Positions 9,663 through 19,148 of a DNA stretch of 64,000 nt are shown here, in pieces. This DNA is from Saccharospirillaceae bacterium (GTDB taxonomy: Bacteria; Pseudomonadota; Gammaproteobacteria; Pseudomonadales; Oceanobacteraceae). Within the stretch, counting starts at the first letter, position 1; every line of letters starts with the position of its first letter. The position numbers and the translations under genes are program-made. The notes under the pieces were generated by a model, which saw only the letters and a program-made list of their open reading frames with translations, was not told the origin of the DNA and did no database searches. The stretch lies in NCBI GenBank assembly GCA_022448365.1, contig JAKVCS010000004.1:304846-368845 (forward strand), in the 5' to 3' direction.

Positions 9663-9682
9663 CTATGCAATAAATTGCATAG
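9663..9682. promoter_or_regulatory. Palindromic operator candidate 2 (PadR site)
   Basis: CTATGCAA-TAAA-TTGCATAG is a perfect 8-4-8 inverted repeat with the same core as the site at 9613-9630. The centres are about 51 bp apart, close to five helical turns. It lies 63 bp upstream of padR. Confidence 0.77.
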
Positions 9683-9745
9683 CATTGGCGTAATTCAGGT
9701 AGAATTCATCAGATTCGAATGAAAAGTAAGAGATGAGAGAACAGT

Positions 9746-10294
9746 GTGTCGTTAAAACATGCCATCTTGGTGCTGCTTGATCAGCAGGCGGCCTCGGGTT
9801 ATGACCTGCATAAACGTTTCCAGCAGCATATGGGGTTTTTCTGGCAGGCAAGTCATCAGCAAATTTACCAGCAATTAAAAGGTCTGCTTAACGATGACAT
9901 GATTGGTGTTGAAGACGTCAGTCAGCAGGGCAAGCCCGATCGCAAAGAGTATCGGATTACCGATATGGGTCGTCAGTCGTTAATTGCCTGGATGCAGCAA
10001 AGTTGTAAGCCAATGAAGGTCAACGATAGTCTGCTGTTGAAATTGTACGGTGGACATCTGGTCGATAAAACCTATGTACTGAAAGACCTGCAGCAGCAAA
10101 AAGATACCCATGAGAAGACGTTATCGGTGTTGTTGCAGATTGAACAACAGTACCAGGCTATGACTGAGCAAGATCAGCAGCTTTACCAATTGCGATACCT
10201 GACTTTGCGTCGTGGTATTCATCATGTTAATGCCTGGTTAGCCTGGGCAGAAGAAGCACAGCAGGTAATCGAACGACAACCAGCGCCTTGTTGA
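9746..10294 (+). CDS. PadR family transcriptional regulator
   Basis: 182 residues starting at GTG, with GAGAG a few bases upstream. The N-terminal winged helix (about 1-85: LKHAILVLLDQQAASGYDL, then QQIYQQLKGLL and RKEYRITDMGR) is the PadR domain. The C-terminal half (about 95-175) is a helical dimerisation domain of the PadR C-terminal (Vir-type) kind. PadR proteins are usually repressors released by phenolic or lipophilic ligands. It is divergent from the retinol-saturase-like gene and faces twin palindromes that it most likely binds, controlling both itself and the oxidoreductase. Confidence 0.9.
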   Translation: MSLKHAILVLLDQQAASGYDLHKRFQQHMGFFWQASHQQIYQQLKGLLNDDMIGVEDVSQQGKPDRKEYRITDMGRQSLIAWMQQSCKPMKVNDSLLLKLYGGHLVDKTYVLKDLQQQKDTHEKTLSVLLQIEQQYQAMTEQDQQLYQLRYLTLRRGIHHVNAWLAWAEEAQQVIERQPAPC

Positions 10295-10299
10295 AGGTG

Positions 10300-10488
10300 T
10301 CAGAGCTTGAAGTCATTTAATTGTTCTGACATCAAGACTTCGTCTGCCGGCTTTCCGGGAATGGCATGACGCTCACTGGCCCACTCCCCGAGATCAATCA
10401 GTTTACATCGCTCACTGCAAAAAGGGCGGTATTTACTTTCTGGTTGCCACACCACGTCTTTCTGGCAGGTAGGGCATTGGACTTTCAT
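10300..10488 (-). CDS. yacG: DNA gyrase inhibitor YacG (zinc ribbon)
   Basis: 62 residues. The four zinc ligands are Cys5, Cys8, Cys24 and Cys28 (CPTC...CSERC), followed by [15 protein letters not shown], the YacG signature. The E. coli protein binds GyrB and inhibits gyrase. It lies 13 bp downstream of coaE, the usual arrangement in gammaproteobacteria, and converges on padR with only 5 bp between the stop codons. Confidence 0.95.
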   Translation of the reverse strand: MKVQCPTCQKDVVWQPESKYRPFCSERCKLIDLGEWASERHAIPGKPADEVLMSEQLNDFKL

Positions 10489-10501
10489 ATGGTTTTCCCG
10501 A

Positions 10502-11098
10502 TCAGGCCTCAGCCAGTTTCAGATACGTTTGATGCAGCGTGTCCAGCTGTTGGTACAGGTGGGGTAAATCGCTGCTGTTGTCTGCAATATCGTTTGCCTT
10601 GGCGCGTTTGTCGTCGCGGCTCATTTGAGCAGAAATGATATTGCGGATCTGCTCTTCATTGTTACTGTCGCGCTTACAGGCGCGTTGTACCTGAAGTTCA
10701 ACGGGGACGTCAATCAGCAAGGTATGCTGAGTCAGCTGGAATTGACCGCTTTCAAACAGCAGCGGTGATACCAGTACCGAGTAGGGGGATTCGGCTTGCT
10801 GTAGCTGATTGATGATGGAGTCCCTAATACGCGGATGAGTTTGTGACTCCAACCATTGGCGCTCTTTCGGCTCAGAAAAGACTTTCTGGCGAAGCCAGGG
10901 GCGATTCAGTGACCTATCCGAAAGCAGAACATCCTCACCATAGCGTTTCGCAATGGCCTGCCATGCAGGCTGATCAGGCTCAACAACCTCGCGGGCAACC
11001 ACATCGGCGTCGATGATGGCGATGCCTTTCTCTGCAAGATAATCGCTGGCAGCAGTTTTACCGCTGCCAATACCACCGGTTAAGCCTAATACCCACAT
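10502..11098 (-). CDS. coaE: Dephospho-CoA kinase
   Basis: 198 residues, normal length. It phosphorylates dephospho-CoA in the last step of coenzyme A synthesis. The Walker A motif is GGIGSGKT (8-15), and DADVVAREV carries the catalytic Asp. PLLFESG and the Arg-rich QRACKRD lid are typical of CoaE. It is followed by yacG and preceded 53 bp upstream by pilD, as in other gammaproteobacterial pilBCD loci. Confidence 0.96.
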   Translation of the reverse strand: MWVLGLTGGIGSGKTAASDYLAEKGIAIIDADVVAREVVEPDQPAWQAIAKRYGEDVLLSDRSLNRPWLRQKVFSEPKERQWLESQTHPRIRDSIINQLQQAESPYSVLVSPLLFESGQFQLTQHTLLIDVPVELQVQRACKRDSNNEEQIRNIISAQMSRDDKRAKANDIADNSSDLPHLYQQLDTLHQTYLKLAEA

Positions 11099-11151
11099 AA
11101 CAGTACTCTAAAAAATCACACTTTCAGCATAACAACAGATTCAGGACGCGG

Positions 11152-12033
11152 TTATAGGGTACCTAAGTACCAACCAATTATCTGTTCACCCCACAATGCG
11201 GCAATCCAACCAGCCATAGCCAGATAAGGACCAAATGGAATTGGCAGATTCTTGTCGCGACCCATAATCAGGATTCCGGCAATACCAACAACGGCACCGA
11301 CAATCGACGACAGCAGAATGATCAGCGGCAGTGCTGTCACACCCAGCCATGCGCCAAGTGCTGCCAATAATTTAAAATCACCATAGCCCATTCCGTCTTT
11401 GCCGGTGGCCAGCTTAAATAACCAGAACACCGACCAGAGTGAGCCATAACCACAAGCAGCGCCTACCACGGCACTTTCCAGATCAACAAAGAGTCCCTGA
11501 GTATTCACCAGTAAACCCAGCCACATCAAGCCGAGAGTCATACCATCAGGCAGAATCTGATGGTCGATGTCGATCACCGACATGCTGACTAACAACCAGG
11601 TAAACACCAGCATCGCCGCCAATTGCCATCCCCACGGGAATACCAGCAATAACATGGCACTCATAACGGCGGTGACCAGTTCAACCACCGGGTAGCGTAA
11701 GCCGATTTTGGTACCACAGCCGGCGCATCGGCCTTTGAGTAATAAGTAACTGATTACCGGAATATTTTGCCAGGCTTTTACCGGTGCGTGGCACTTTGGG
11801 CAATGTGAATCCGGTTTAACCAGGTTGTAGGGCTTGGATAAATCATCCAAAGCCGGATGTTTTGGCATGTTTTCACTGAATTCGTCACATTCCTGCTTCC
11901 AGCCACGAAACAGCATGATTGGGAAACGCAGAATAACAACGTTGAGGAAGCTGCCCACTAATAAAGACAAGATAAAAACAAAAACCACCAGGGCAGCCAG
12001 GTGGTTTTGCAGATACATCAACAGGGTTTCCAT
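11152..12033 (-). CDS. pilD: Prepilin peptidase / N-methyltransferase
   Basis: 293 residues, inner-membrane protein with about seven to eight hydrophobic segments. The cytoplasmic loop carries two CxxC pairs (CPKC and CAGC). The two catalytic Asp regions of the A24 aspartyl peptidases are present (VIDIDHQILPD and GYGDFKLLAALG). It cleaves the leader of type IV prepilins and type II secretion pseudopilins after Gly and methylates the new N-terminal Phe. Its start codon overlaps the pilC stop by one base, so they are translationally coupled. Confidence 0.96.
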   Translation of the reverse strand: METLLMYLQNHLAALVVFVFILSLLVGSFLNVVILRFPIMLFRGWKQECDEFSENMPKHPALDDLSKPYNLVKPDSHCPKCHAPVKAWQNIPVISYLLLKGRCAGCGTKIGLRYPVVELVTAVMSAMLLLVFPWGWQLAAMLVFTWLLVSMSVIDIDHQILPDGMTLGLMWLGLLVNTQGLFVDLESAVVGAACGYGSLWSVFWLFKLATGKDGMGYGDFKLLAALGAWLGVTALPLIILLSSIVGAVVGIAGILIMGRDKNLPIPFGPYLAMAGWIAALWGEQIIGWYLGTL

Positions 12034-13265
12034 TACATCGCGGATCCCATTTGGAAGATCGGCAGGTACATCGCCAAAATCAGACCACCAATCACCACAC
12101 CAAGGAAGGACATAATAAAGGGCTCCATCAGAGCGGTCATGCCTTCTACGGCGTCATCAACTTCCTGTTCGAAGTAGGTGGCAGCTTTATCAAGCATGGT
12201 ATCCAGGGCGCCAGATTCTTCGCCGATGCTGGTCATCTGAATCACCATATTGGGGAATACGCCGGTAGCACGCATCGCAAAGTGCATTTGCTGGCCGGTG
12301 GCTACTTCGTCACGAATACTGAGTACCGCATTGCGGTACACCACATTACCAACAGCACCGGAGACCGAATCCAGAGCTTCTACCAAGGGGACGCCCGCAG
12401 CAAAAGTAGTGGATAAAACCCGCGCGTAACGGGCAACCGCGGCTTTGCGAATCATATCGCCAAAGATCGGAAACTTTAACGTTGCCCGTTCAAAGCTATC
12501 CTTAAAGGTCTGAGAAGTTTTCATCATATAGCTGAAGCCAAATATCGTTCCCGCTAATATGGCGAGCACCGGGATATAGTAGGCTTGCGCCATTTCCGAC
12601 AACATCACAACAAATTGTGTTGGTGCTGGCAGTTCGGCACCAAAACTGCTGAACATATCCTCAAAGGTGGGAACCACTTTAATCAGGAGTAATGCCGTTA
12701 CAGCAAACGCAATGGTTAACGTGGCGATTGGATAAGTCAGGCCTTTTTTGATCTTTGACTTTAATTCTTCCGTTTTTTCTTTGTAGTTGGCGACTTTATC
12801 CAGCATAGTTTCCAGTGCACCGGCTTGTTCGCCAGCTTCCACCAGGTTGCAGGTCAGGTCATCGAACAGGTCCGGGCGTTGCTTCAGAGCCGAAGCGAAG
12901 TCGTTACCTGCTGAAACTGTATCACGCAGCTCAAAAATCAGCGCTTTCATGGTTGGGTTATCAACGCCATCAGCAACGATATCAAATGATTGAACCAGCG
13001 GGACACCCGCCTTAATCATGGTTGCCATTTGGCGCACAAAGAAGGTGATATCAGCAGATTTAATCTTCTTGCCTTTGGCACCGCCACCACCCAGGCCAAA
13101 TAAAGGCTGAGGAGCTTTTTTAACTTTTTGTGGATTAACCCCTTGCTTTCGCAGTTGGGCTTTAACCATGGCTGCATTCTGGCCAACGATTTCGCCTTTG
13201 ACCGGCATCCCCTTGCGGTTGGTACCTTCCCAAACGAAATTGGCTGATTTTATTTTCTTCGCCAT
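12033..13265 (-). CDS. pilC: Type IV pilus inner-membrane platform protein PilC
   Basis: 410 residues with the duplicated GspF/PilC domain (about 70-195 and 275-400) and three membrane segments (about 170-190, 220-245 and 380-400). Recognisable motifs are VRQMATMIKAGVPLVQSFD and the second-repeat copy YARVLSTTFAAGVPLVEALD. PilC anchors the pilus machine in the inner membrane and couples PilB to pilin assembly. It lies between pilB and pilD in the standard pilBCD order. Confidence 0.96.
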   Translation of the reverse strand: MAKKIKSANFVWEGTNRKGMPVKGEIVGQNAAMVKAQLRKQGVNPQKVKKAPQPLFGLGGGGAKGKKIKSADITFFVRQMATMIKAGVPLVQSFDIVADGVDNPTMKALIFELRDTVSAGNDFASALKQRPDLFDDLTCNLVEAGEQAGALETMLDKVANYKEKTEELKSKIKKGLTYPIATLTIAFAVTALLLIKVVPTFEDMFSSFGAELPAPTQFVVMLSEMAQAYYIPVLAILAGTIFGFSYMMKTSQTFKDSFERATLKFPIFGDMIRKAAVARYARVLSTTFAAGVPLVEALDSVSGAVGNVVYRNAVLSIRDEVATGQQMHFAMRATGVFPNMVIQMTSIGEESGALDTMLDKAATYFEQEVDDAVEGMTALMEPFIMSFLGVVIGGLILAMYLPIFQMGSAM

Positions 13266-13293
13266 ATCAAACTGAACCGTTTGTCTCTTTACA

Positions 13294-14988
13294 TTAGTCC
13301 GTGGTTACACGGCTTGCTTCTTCCAGACTGGTAACGCCAGCAGCCACTTTCATCAAAGCTGAAGTACGTAAATCGTTAAAGCCTTCAGCCCGTGCCGCAT
13401 CGGAAATCTGAATGGCATTACCACCTTCCATAATAATACGGGAAATTGGATCGGTAATCTTAACAACTTCGTAAATACCCACACGGCCTTTGTAACCCTC
13501 TTTGCAGCTGTCACAGCCCACTGCCTGATAAAACTCGCCCTCAGCTATCTGCTGTTCTGTCAGACCGGCTTCTTTCAGCGTTTCTGCCGGTATATCCGCG
13601 GGTTTCTTACAGGCTGGGCACAATCGACGGGCCAGACGTTGAGCGATAATCAGGCTAACGGAAGTAGCAATGCTGAAGTTAGGAACCCCCATATTGGCTA
13701 AACGAGTCAGTGTTTCCGGCGCACTGTTGGTGTGTAACGTTGACATCACCATGTGGCCAGTTTGCGCCGCCTTAATTGCAATTGACGCAGTTTCGAGATC
13801 CCGGATCTCGCCCACCATCACAACATCCGGGTCCTGACGCAGGAAAGAACGCAGCGCTGAAGCGAAATCCAGACCTACTTTGGCATTGACGTTAACTTGG
13901 TTAATACCTTCCAGGTTGATTTCAACCGGGTCTTCTGCGGTTGAAATATTGGTGCCTTCCACATTGAGAATATTGAGCCCGGTATAAAGTGATACCGTTT
14001 TTCCAGAGCCGGTTGGACCCGTAACCAGAATCATCCCCTGGGGTTTGCCCAACGCTTCCATATACAGCTCTTTCTGAGCCGGTTCATAACCCAGCATGTC
14101 GATGCCTAGCTGAGCAGAAGAGGGATCAAGAATCCGTAATACAATTTTTTCACCGAACAGGGTTGGTAATGTATTCACCCGGAAATCGATGGCTTTGGTT
14201 TTGGATATTTTCATTTTAATCCGGCCATCTTGGGGGATGCGGCGCTCGGAAATATCCATCTGCGACATCACTTTCAGACGGGCGGCAATTTTACCAGTCA
14301 GATTAACCGGTGGGCTGGCCACTTCGTGTAATACACCATCGGTTCGATAACGAATGCGGTAGCGTTTTTCATAGGGTTCAAAATGCAGATCGGATGAGCC
14401 CATCTTAATGGCATCGAGCAGCATTTTATTGATAAATTTTACAATGGGGGCATCATCAGCATTTTCTTGCTCAGCTTCGCGCTTTTTCTGCTCTTCATCA
14501 GGGTCTTCAAGGTCAACGTCATCCAGCTCGCCATCAAGATCACCAAATGAATTGTCATTGTCGCTCAGAAATTTTTCAACGGCACTTGCGAGTTTATCTT
14601 CCTCGACCAATATCGACTCGATATTCATGCCTGTATTAAATTTGATTTCGTCAATCGCCATCATGGCAGATGGATCGCTTTGTGCGACAAACAGGCGTGT
14701 ACCGCGAGAGAAAAGAGGAAGAACGCGATGTTTTTCAATCAGGTCTTTGCTGACCAGATCTTGAGGTGCAAGATCAAAATCAAACGCGGATAAGTCCAGA
14801 ACCGGTAAGCCAAATTCTTCCGAAGCGAGTACTGCGATTGGCTTCGCTTTAATCTTGCCGGATCTAACTGCAGCACTAACAAAGCTAACTTTGTCTTTTT
14901 TAGCGCTTTCTAATATTTGTATGGCTTGGCTGGAATCGATTAGATTTTGTTCGACTAAGCGTTTGGGTAAACCGGAGATACCGCTCAT
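13294..14988 (-). CDS. pilB: Type IV pilus extension ATPase PilB
   Basis: 564 residues. The N-terminal GspE_N/MshEN domain (about 1-150) precedes an acidic linker (about 153-172). The ATPase domain shows Walker A GPTGSGKT (about 325), the Asp box, Walker B with DPDVVMVGEIRD, and the His box TGHMVMSTLHTNSAPET. A tetra-cysteine zinc motif (CPAC...CDSC) follows at about 460-500. PilB hydrolyses ATP in the cytoplasm to drive pilus extension. It is transcribed in the same direction as pilA, with a terminator between them. Confidence 0.97.
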   Translation of the reverse strand: MSGISGLPKRLVEQNLIDSSQAIQILESAKKDKVSFVSAAVRSGKIKAKPIAVLASEEFGLPVLDLSAFDFDLAPQDLVSKDLIEKHRVLPLFSRGTRLFVAQSDPSAMMAIDEIKFNTGMNIESILVEEDKLASAVEKFLSDNDNSFGDLDGELDDVDLEDPDEEQKKREAEQENADDAPIVKFINKMLLDAIKMGSSDLHFEPYEKRYRIRYRTDGVLHEVASPPVNLTGKIAARLKVMSQMDISERRIPQDGRIKMKISKTKAIDFRVNTLPTLFGEKIVLRILDPSSAQLGIDMLGYEPAQKELYMEALGKPQGMILVTGPTGSGKTVSLYTGLNILNVEGTNISTAEDPVEINLEGINQVNVNAKVGLDFASALRSFLRQDPDVVMVGEIRDLETASIAIKAAQTGHMVMSTLHTNSAPETLTRLANMGVPNFSIATSVSLIIAQRLARRLCPACKKPADIPAETLKEAGLTEQQIAEGEFYQAVGCDSCKEGYKGRVGIYEVVKITDPISRIIMEGGNAIQISDAARAEGFNDLRTSALMKVAAGVTSLEEASRVTTD

Positions 14989-15095
14989 TTTGTAAGCCTG
15001 ACACTAATTGCTATTTCAGAAGAACATACCAGACAAAAGTTTGTGTAGCTAGGTGCCCTTTAGTCTAGTCGGAAACTGAATAATAGAAATCATAA

Positions 15096-15130
15096 AAAAA
15101 CCCAGTACTACCAATTAGCACTGGGTTTTT
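15096..15130 (-). terminator. Rho-independent terminator after pilA
   Basis: A 10-bp stem with one mismatch (15101-15110 with 15116-15125) has a 5-base loop and is followed on the minus strand by a T tract. It lies just past the pilA stop and explains high monocistronic pilin expression separate from pilBCD. Confidence 0.88.
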
Positions 15131-15156
15131 ATTAGAAGGCTTTCGCTTACACCGAA

Positions 15157-15627
15157 TTAATCAGTGATGTTCGGCTGGTATTGAGCAGGTACCGTTCCAC
15201 CAACGGCCCATGATACACTTTCTTTACCAGCTGTGCCGCTGAATGCAGTTACAGTAGGGGTCAAAGTATAGGTGTCTGCGCCGGTTTGGTTAAGAGCACT
15301 CGATGCGCCACTTAAGAATGTTACAGTAATAGCCCAAGTAGTTGCATCAGCCGCAACAGTCCATTTTGGGTTCGTAGACATATCAGCAGCAGGTGCGAAA
15401 CCAGTATAACCGGTCAGAGCAGTGGCATCAGCAGCAAGTTTACCGTAGCGACCAGCATAATCTTCTACAGCCAGTACGATGCCGCGAGAGTCACCCAAGC
15501 TGGTTTGAACTTCGGAACGGGCAATGTAGTTCTGGTACTGTGGAATCGCTACAGAAGCCAGAATACCGATAATCGCAATTACGATCATCAGTTCGATTAA
15601 GGTAAAACCTTTTTGCATAGTTTTCAT
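15157..15627 (-). CDS. pilA: Major type IV pilin PilA, cysteine-free
   Basis: 156 residues. A short leader (MKTMQKG) is cut before Phe, and Glu5 of the mature protein is present in [20 protein letters not shown], the type IVa pilin N-terminus. The start at 15627 has GGAG six bases upstream; a longer start at 15645 lacks one. The globular part is normal in size. The C-terminus ([15 protein letters not shown]) resembles the D-region of standard pilins, but no cysteine occurs anywhere, so the usual disulfide loop is missing. It has its own sigma-54-like promoter and terminator. A pilin accessory gene precedes it. Confidence 0.95.
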   Translation of the reverse strand: MKTMQKGFTLIELMIVIAIIGILASVAIPQYQNYIARSEVQTSLGDSRGIVLAVEDYAGRYGKLAADATALTGYTGFAPAADMSTNPKWTVAADATTWAITVTFLSGASSALNQTGADTYTLTPTVTAFSGTAGKESVSWAVGGTVPAQYQPNITD

Positions 15628-15730
15628 ACTATTCTCCACTCTCATTGTGAGATGTTGTTATTACGGGGCTGATCTTTTTCAATTAAGAACAAAGCCAGCT
15701 CCCTGATAAGTTACTACGTTGAATAACATA

Positions 15731-15746
15731 GCCAAGAGTGTGCCAA
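15731..15746 (-). promoter_or_regulatory. Sigma-54 (RpoN) promoter for pilA
   Basis: Read on the minus strand, TTGGCACACTCTTGGC has the invariant GG (-24) and GC (-12) separated by 10 bases. It has one mismatch to the TTGGCAC-N5-TTGC consensus. The predicted start is near 15719, giving a leader of about 90 bases before pilA. pilA in Pseudomonas is known to be RpoN/PilR dependent. Confidence 0.75.
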
Positions 15747-15852
15747 TGTTCTTTTTTTTCTGCAAGCCTGTGCAGGCCCCTGAATTAAGGGTTTTTACAA
15801 TTGCTGATGATTCAGGGGGAAGGAGTTTTAATGCAGTAAGTGACAAATTTTG

Positions 15853-16548
15853 TCACTTACTGTCGGCGGGTGTCTGCGTTGATGTTTTTATGATTGATTT
15901 CCAGCCGATTAATTCCCCGGTTGTTGATAAATTAACCTGATATGAGCTGCTAAAACCCAGGGGCAAGGTATAGATATCTTCCGTTAGAAAATCTGCGCCA
16001 TTTTTCTTTTTCATCCAATCGGCAAAATTATCTGATGGCAGCTCAGTCAGATCTTCGGTTGCTAGTTTAGTGATATCGACGCCAAATGGTGCATCACCGG
16101 TATAGATATACAGTTTTGTGCAGGCAGTTTTTTGGCTTGGCGGGTTTTGCTGAATAAAGTCGGCCAACTCTGGTGTGACTTTATCGTGGTAGAGAATTTC
16201 AAAACCTGCTGCAGGAAAAGATAAAGACAGTGCCAGCGGTCGGGTGTTATGCACGGTGTAAGAGCCATAAGCCAAAGCCGCAATCTGAAGAGCAGCAATA
16301 ATGGATAAATCCATCTTTAAGCTTTTTTTTGCTGGGTTGAAGATAATCAACGTCAGCGCGGGGCCGAGCACCAGGTCAACACCAGCAATCACTATCAGGA
16401 TTTGTTGCCAGCTTGGGTCTGCGACCCGCAATATGCCGGGGAACCAGTAAAAAAAGATCAGCGCCGTCAGAATGGCAAAGACCACCAAGCTGGCCAAAAA
16501 GTGAATTCCGAATGCCTGATAGCGGTTTAAATGTGTTAATCCCAACAT
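15853..16548 (-). CDS. TfpX/TfpZ-type type IV pilin accessory protein
   Basis: 231 residues. There are three to four membrane segments in the first 125 residues (HFLASLVVFAILTALIFFYW, a second near 45-65 and a third near 83-97), then a soluble, presumably periplasmic C-terminal half. The segment VDLVLGPALTLIIFNPAKKS is typical of the family. Members sit next to pilA in Pseudomonas pilin groups and assist assembly of their cognate pilin. Here it lies directly upstream of pilA, 225 bp before its start, and after nadC. The specific subtype is not certain. Confidence 0.8.
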   Translation of the reverse strand: MLGLTHLNRYQAFGIHFLASLVVFAILTALIFFYWFPGILRVADPSWQQILIVIAGVDLVLGPALTLIIFNPAKKSLKMDLSIIAALQIAALAYGSYTVHNTRPLALSLSFPAAGFEILYHDKVTPELADFIQQNPPSQKTACTKLYIYTGDAPFGVDITKLATEDLTELPSDNFADWMKKKNGADFLTEDIYTLPLGFSSSYQVNLSTTGELIGWKSIIKTSTQTPADSK

Positions 16549-16618
16549 AGCTGGCTCTCTTATTTCTTCTTATGACTTGTTGTTATTTAAAAGTCGGTAG
16601 GCTTTTAATCAGACCAAA

Positions 16619-17467
16619 TCAGATCAGTCGCATCGACAGATCCACGGCTTTGCAATCTTTAGTCAGTGCACCAATTGAAATGTAATCCACACCGGTTTCT
16701 GCGTAACTACGCAGAGTGGCGTTAGTGATACCGCCGGAAGCTTCGAGTTTGACCCGGCCATTGGTTTTATTGCGGGTATGTTCAACAGCTTGTGTCATTG
16801 CCGCTGGTGAGAAGTTATCCAACATAATAATGTCTGCACCGGCATCGATGGCCTGATCCAGTTGCTCGAACGTTTCGACTTCCACTTCTACCGGTTTACC
16901 CGGTGCGATGATATGCGCCTGGGCAACGGCTTGTTGAATGCCACCACAGGCCATAATGTGGTTTTCTTTAATCAGGAAAGCATCGTACAAACCAATGCGA
17001 TGGTTGAAGCATCCACCCACGGATACGGCGTATTTTTGTGCAATGCGCAGGCCCGGAATGGTTTTACGGGTATCCAGCAACTTCACCTGGGTGCCTGAAA
17101 CCATATCTGCATAGAAACGGCACAGTGTTGCTGTTCCTGACAGGCTTTGCAGGAAGTTTAATGCGCAGCGTTCACCAGTCAGTAACGAACGGGCGGAACC
17201 TTTCAGTTCGAATAAGGTTTGATTTGGGCGTACCCATTGGCCTTCGGATACACGCCAGATAACGGCTACAGATGGATCGAGCTGACGAAACACTTCATTA
17301 ACCCAGTCAATACCGGCAATGATGGCGCGTTCACGGCAAATAATACGTGCATGAGCCTGATTTTCTGCCGGAATCAGCTGTGCAGTAATATCGCCACTGC
17401 CAATGTCTTCGGATAAGGCGTTGGCCACGGCTTGGTGAATATCAGACGTGTGCAGGCTCAGGTCCAT
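16619..17467 (-). CDS. nadC: Nicotinate-nucleotide pyrophosphorylase (quinolinate phosphoribosyltransferase)
   Basis: 282 residues, normal length. It makes nicotinate mononucleotide from quinolinate and PRPP in NAD synthesis. Motifs seen are [37 protein letters not shown], the ligand Lys in LIKENH, and [10 protein letters not shown] with IMLDNFSP. These cover the quinolinate- and phosphate-binding residues. It lies between ampD and the pilA region, as in Pseudomonas, although here a symporter gene has entered between nadC and ampD. Confidence 0.97.
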   Translation of the reverse strand: MDLSLHTSDIHQAVANALSEDIGSGDITAQLIPAENQAHARIICRERAIIAGIDWVNEVFRQLDPSVAVIWRVSEGQWVRPNQTLFELKGSARSLLTGERCALNFLQSLSGTATLCRFYADMVSGTQVKLLDTRKTIPGLRIAQKYAVSVGGCFNHRIGLYDAFLIKENHIMACGGIQQAVAQAHIIAPGKPVEVEVETFEQLDQAIDAGADIIMLDNFSPAAMTQAVEHTRNKTNGRVKLEASGGITNATLRSYAETGVDYISIGALTKDCKAVDLSMRLI

Positions 17468-17558
17468 GTTGGTAACTCTTTCTTGAAACTAAAAATTGCG
17501 CGCATTCTAACCCGAAAGTCGGGCTTCTGCATCGCGCTGGGTAAGGAAGATCGGAGAA

Positions 17559-17583
17559 AGCAGGCAGAGGCACTCTGCCTGCT
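17559..17583 (-). terminator. Terminator hairpin after the symporter gene
   Basis: A perfect 11-bp stem (17559-17569 with 17573-17583) has a 3-base loop. It is followed on the minus strand by a short, interrupted T tract and lies 8 bp past the symporter stop codon. Confidence 0.75.
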
Positions 17584-17590
17584 GAAGGGG

Positions 17591-18958
17591 TCAGTCGTTC
17601 TTAGCGAAATGCTCGCGGGTTACTTTAAACACCATCGGTGCCAGTAACAGCAGCCCAACCAGGTTCGGAATAGCCATCAGACCATTGAGCGTGTCTGACA
17701 GATTCCAGACGAAATCGACTTTAACGTTGGCAAACGCCAGAATCGCCAGTACAAAGATTGCGCGATAGATGATCAGGGTTTTTTCACTGAACAGATATTG
17801 CCAGCAACGCTCGCCATAATAAGACCAGCCAAGAATCGTCGTAAATGCAAACACGGCGAGAGCCACGGTGACCACATAATCGCCGCCGGTAATGGTGCTT
17901 GAGAAGGCTTCGGAGGTTAACACGGCGCCCGTCAGACCAATACCGTCAGCACCTGTTGCCATCCAGGCGCCGGAGGTCAGGATGACCAACGCAGTCATGG
18001 TGCAGACAATAATGGTATCGATAAAGGTACCGAGCATTGCAATAACGCCTTGCTGAACCGGGTTATTGGTTTTTGCGGCTGCGTGGGCAATAGCAGCTGA
18101 ACCAAGCCCCGCTTCGTTGGAGAACACACCACGTGCGACACCAAAACGAATGGCGGCTGCAACCGCTGCACCGGCAAAGCCACCAACTGCTGCGACAGGC
18201 TCGAAGGCGTACTTAAAGATCATGGCGAATGCATTTGGAATCTCGCTGGCATTCATCAGCAGAATAACAATCGATGCACCAACATACAGTACGATCATGG
18301 CCGGAACCAGTTTACCCGCCACATCACCAATACGTTTGATGCCACCCAGTACAACAACACCAACCAGTACCGCAACGATAACACCGGTGACCCAGGTTGG
18401 AATGCTGAAGCTGTCGTCCAGCACCGCAGCCATTGAATTTACCTGAACCGCGTTGCCGATCCCAAACGCGGCAACTGCGCCAAAGATAGCGAACAGTACA
18501 CCCAGCGTTTTACCCATCTCCGGAGCAAACTCACCCACGCCATTACGCAGATAATACATTGGGCCGCCAACGTGTTTGCCGTTTTCATCGACTTCACGAT
18601 AGGTTACAGCGCACACCGCTTCAGCGTATTTGGTTGCCATGCCGAATAACGCAATGACCCACATATAGAAGATGGCGCCCGGTCCCCCCAGCGCGATTGC
18701 TGTCGCCACACCAGCAATATTACCGGTACCGACGGTCGCGGACATGGCAGTCATCAGCGCGTTGAACGGTTTAACATCACCACGTTCGCTGTCATTCTGG
18801 TCCGAGAACAACTGACGGAAGCCGTAACCGACTTTGCGCCAGGGCATAAACACCATACCGACGGTCAGCAGCACACCGGTTACGCCCAGCATCCCCAACA
18901 TTGGGGGCCCCCAAACAAAAGCATTGATCTGACTGATCAGATTATTAAGTGCTTCCAT
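17591..18958 (-). CDS. Alanine/glycine:cation symporter (AGCS family)
   Basis: 455 residues from the ATG with AAGGAG upstream; a longer reading frame extends 17 codons further. About eleven hydrophobic segments are present. Family signatures include NALMTAMSATVGTGNIAGVA, GGPMYYLRNG, RFGVARGVFSNEAGLGSA and GWSYYGERCWQYL. AGCS members import alanine or glycine with Na+ or H+. The substrate is inferred from the family only. It stands alone between nadC and ampD, with its own terminator, and is divergent from ampD. Confidence 0.92.
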   Translation of the reverse strand: MEALNNLISQINAFVWGPPMLGMLGVTGVLLTVGMVFMPWRKVGYGFRQLFSDQNDSERGDVKPFNALMTAMSATVGTGNIAGVATAIALGGPGAIFYMWVIALFGMATKYAEAVCAVTYREVDENGKHVGGPMYYLRNGVGEFAPEMGKTLGVLFAIFGAVAAFGIGNAVQVNSMAAVLDDSFSIPTWVTGVIVAVLVGVVVLGGIKRIGDVAGKLVPAMIVLYVGASIVILLMNASEIPNAFAMIFKYAFEPVAAVGGFAGAAVAAAIRFGVARGVFSNEAGLGSAAIAHAAAKTNNPVQQGVIAMLGTFIDTIIVCTMTALVILTSGAWMATGADGIGLTGAVLTSEAFSSTITGGDYVVTVALAVFAFTTILGWSYYGERCWQYLFSEKTLIIYRAIFVLAILAFANVKVDFVWNLSDTLNGLMAIPNLVGLLLLAPMVFKVTREHFAKND

Positions 18959-19148
18959 TCTCAGCTCCTTCTTTATCTGTTTTTTAGATTTCACACTATA
19001 TCCCCGCAATTCTGCTAAGCCAATGCGGGAAACTACTTTTTTGACCGTGCGGATAGATTTATTTTCAGTCGCTTGGAAAGCCTCTCTGTTGCTGTTTATA
19101 TCGGGAAAATTGACTTAGAGTATGACCAGATAAAACTGGCTGAGTGTT

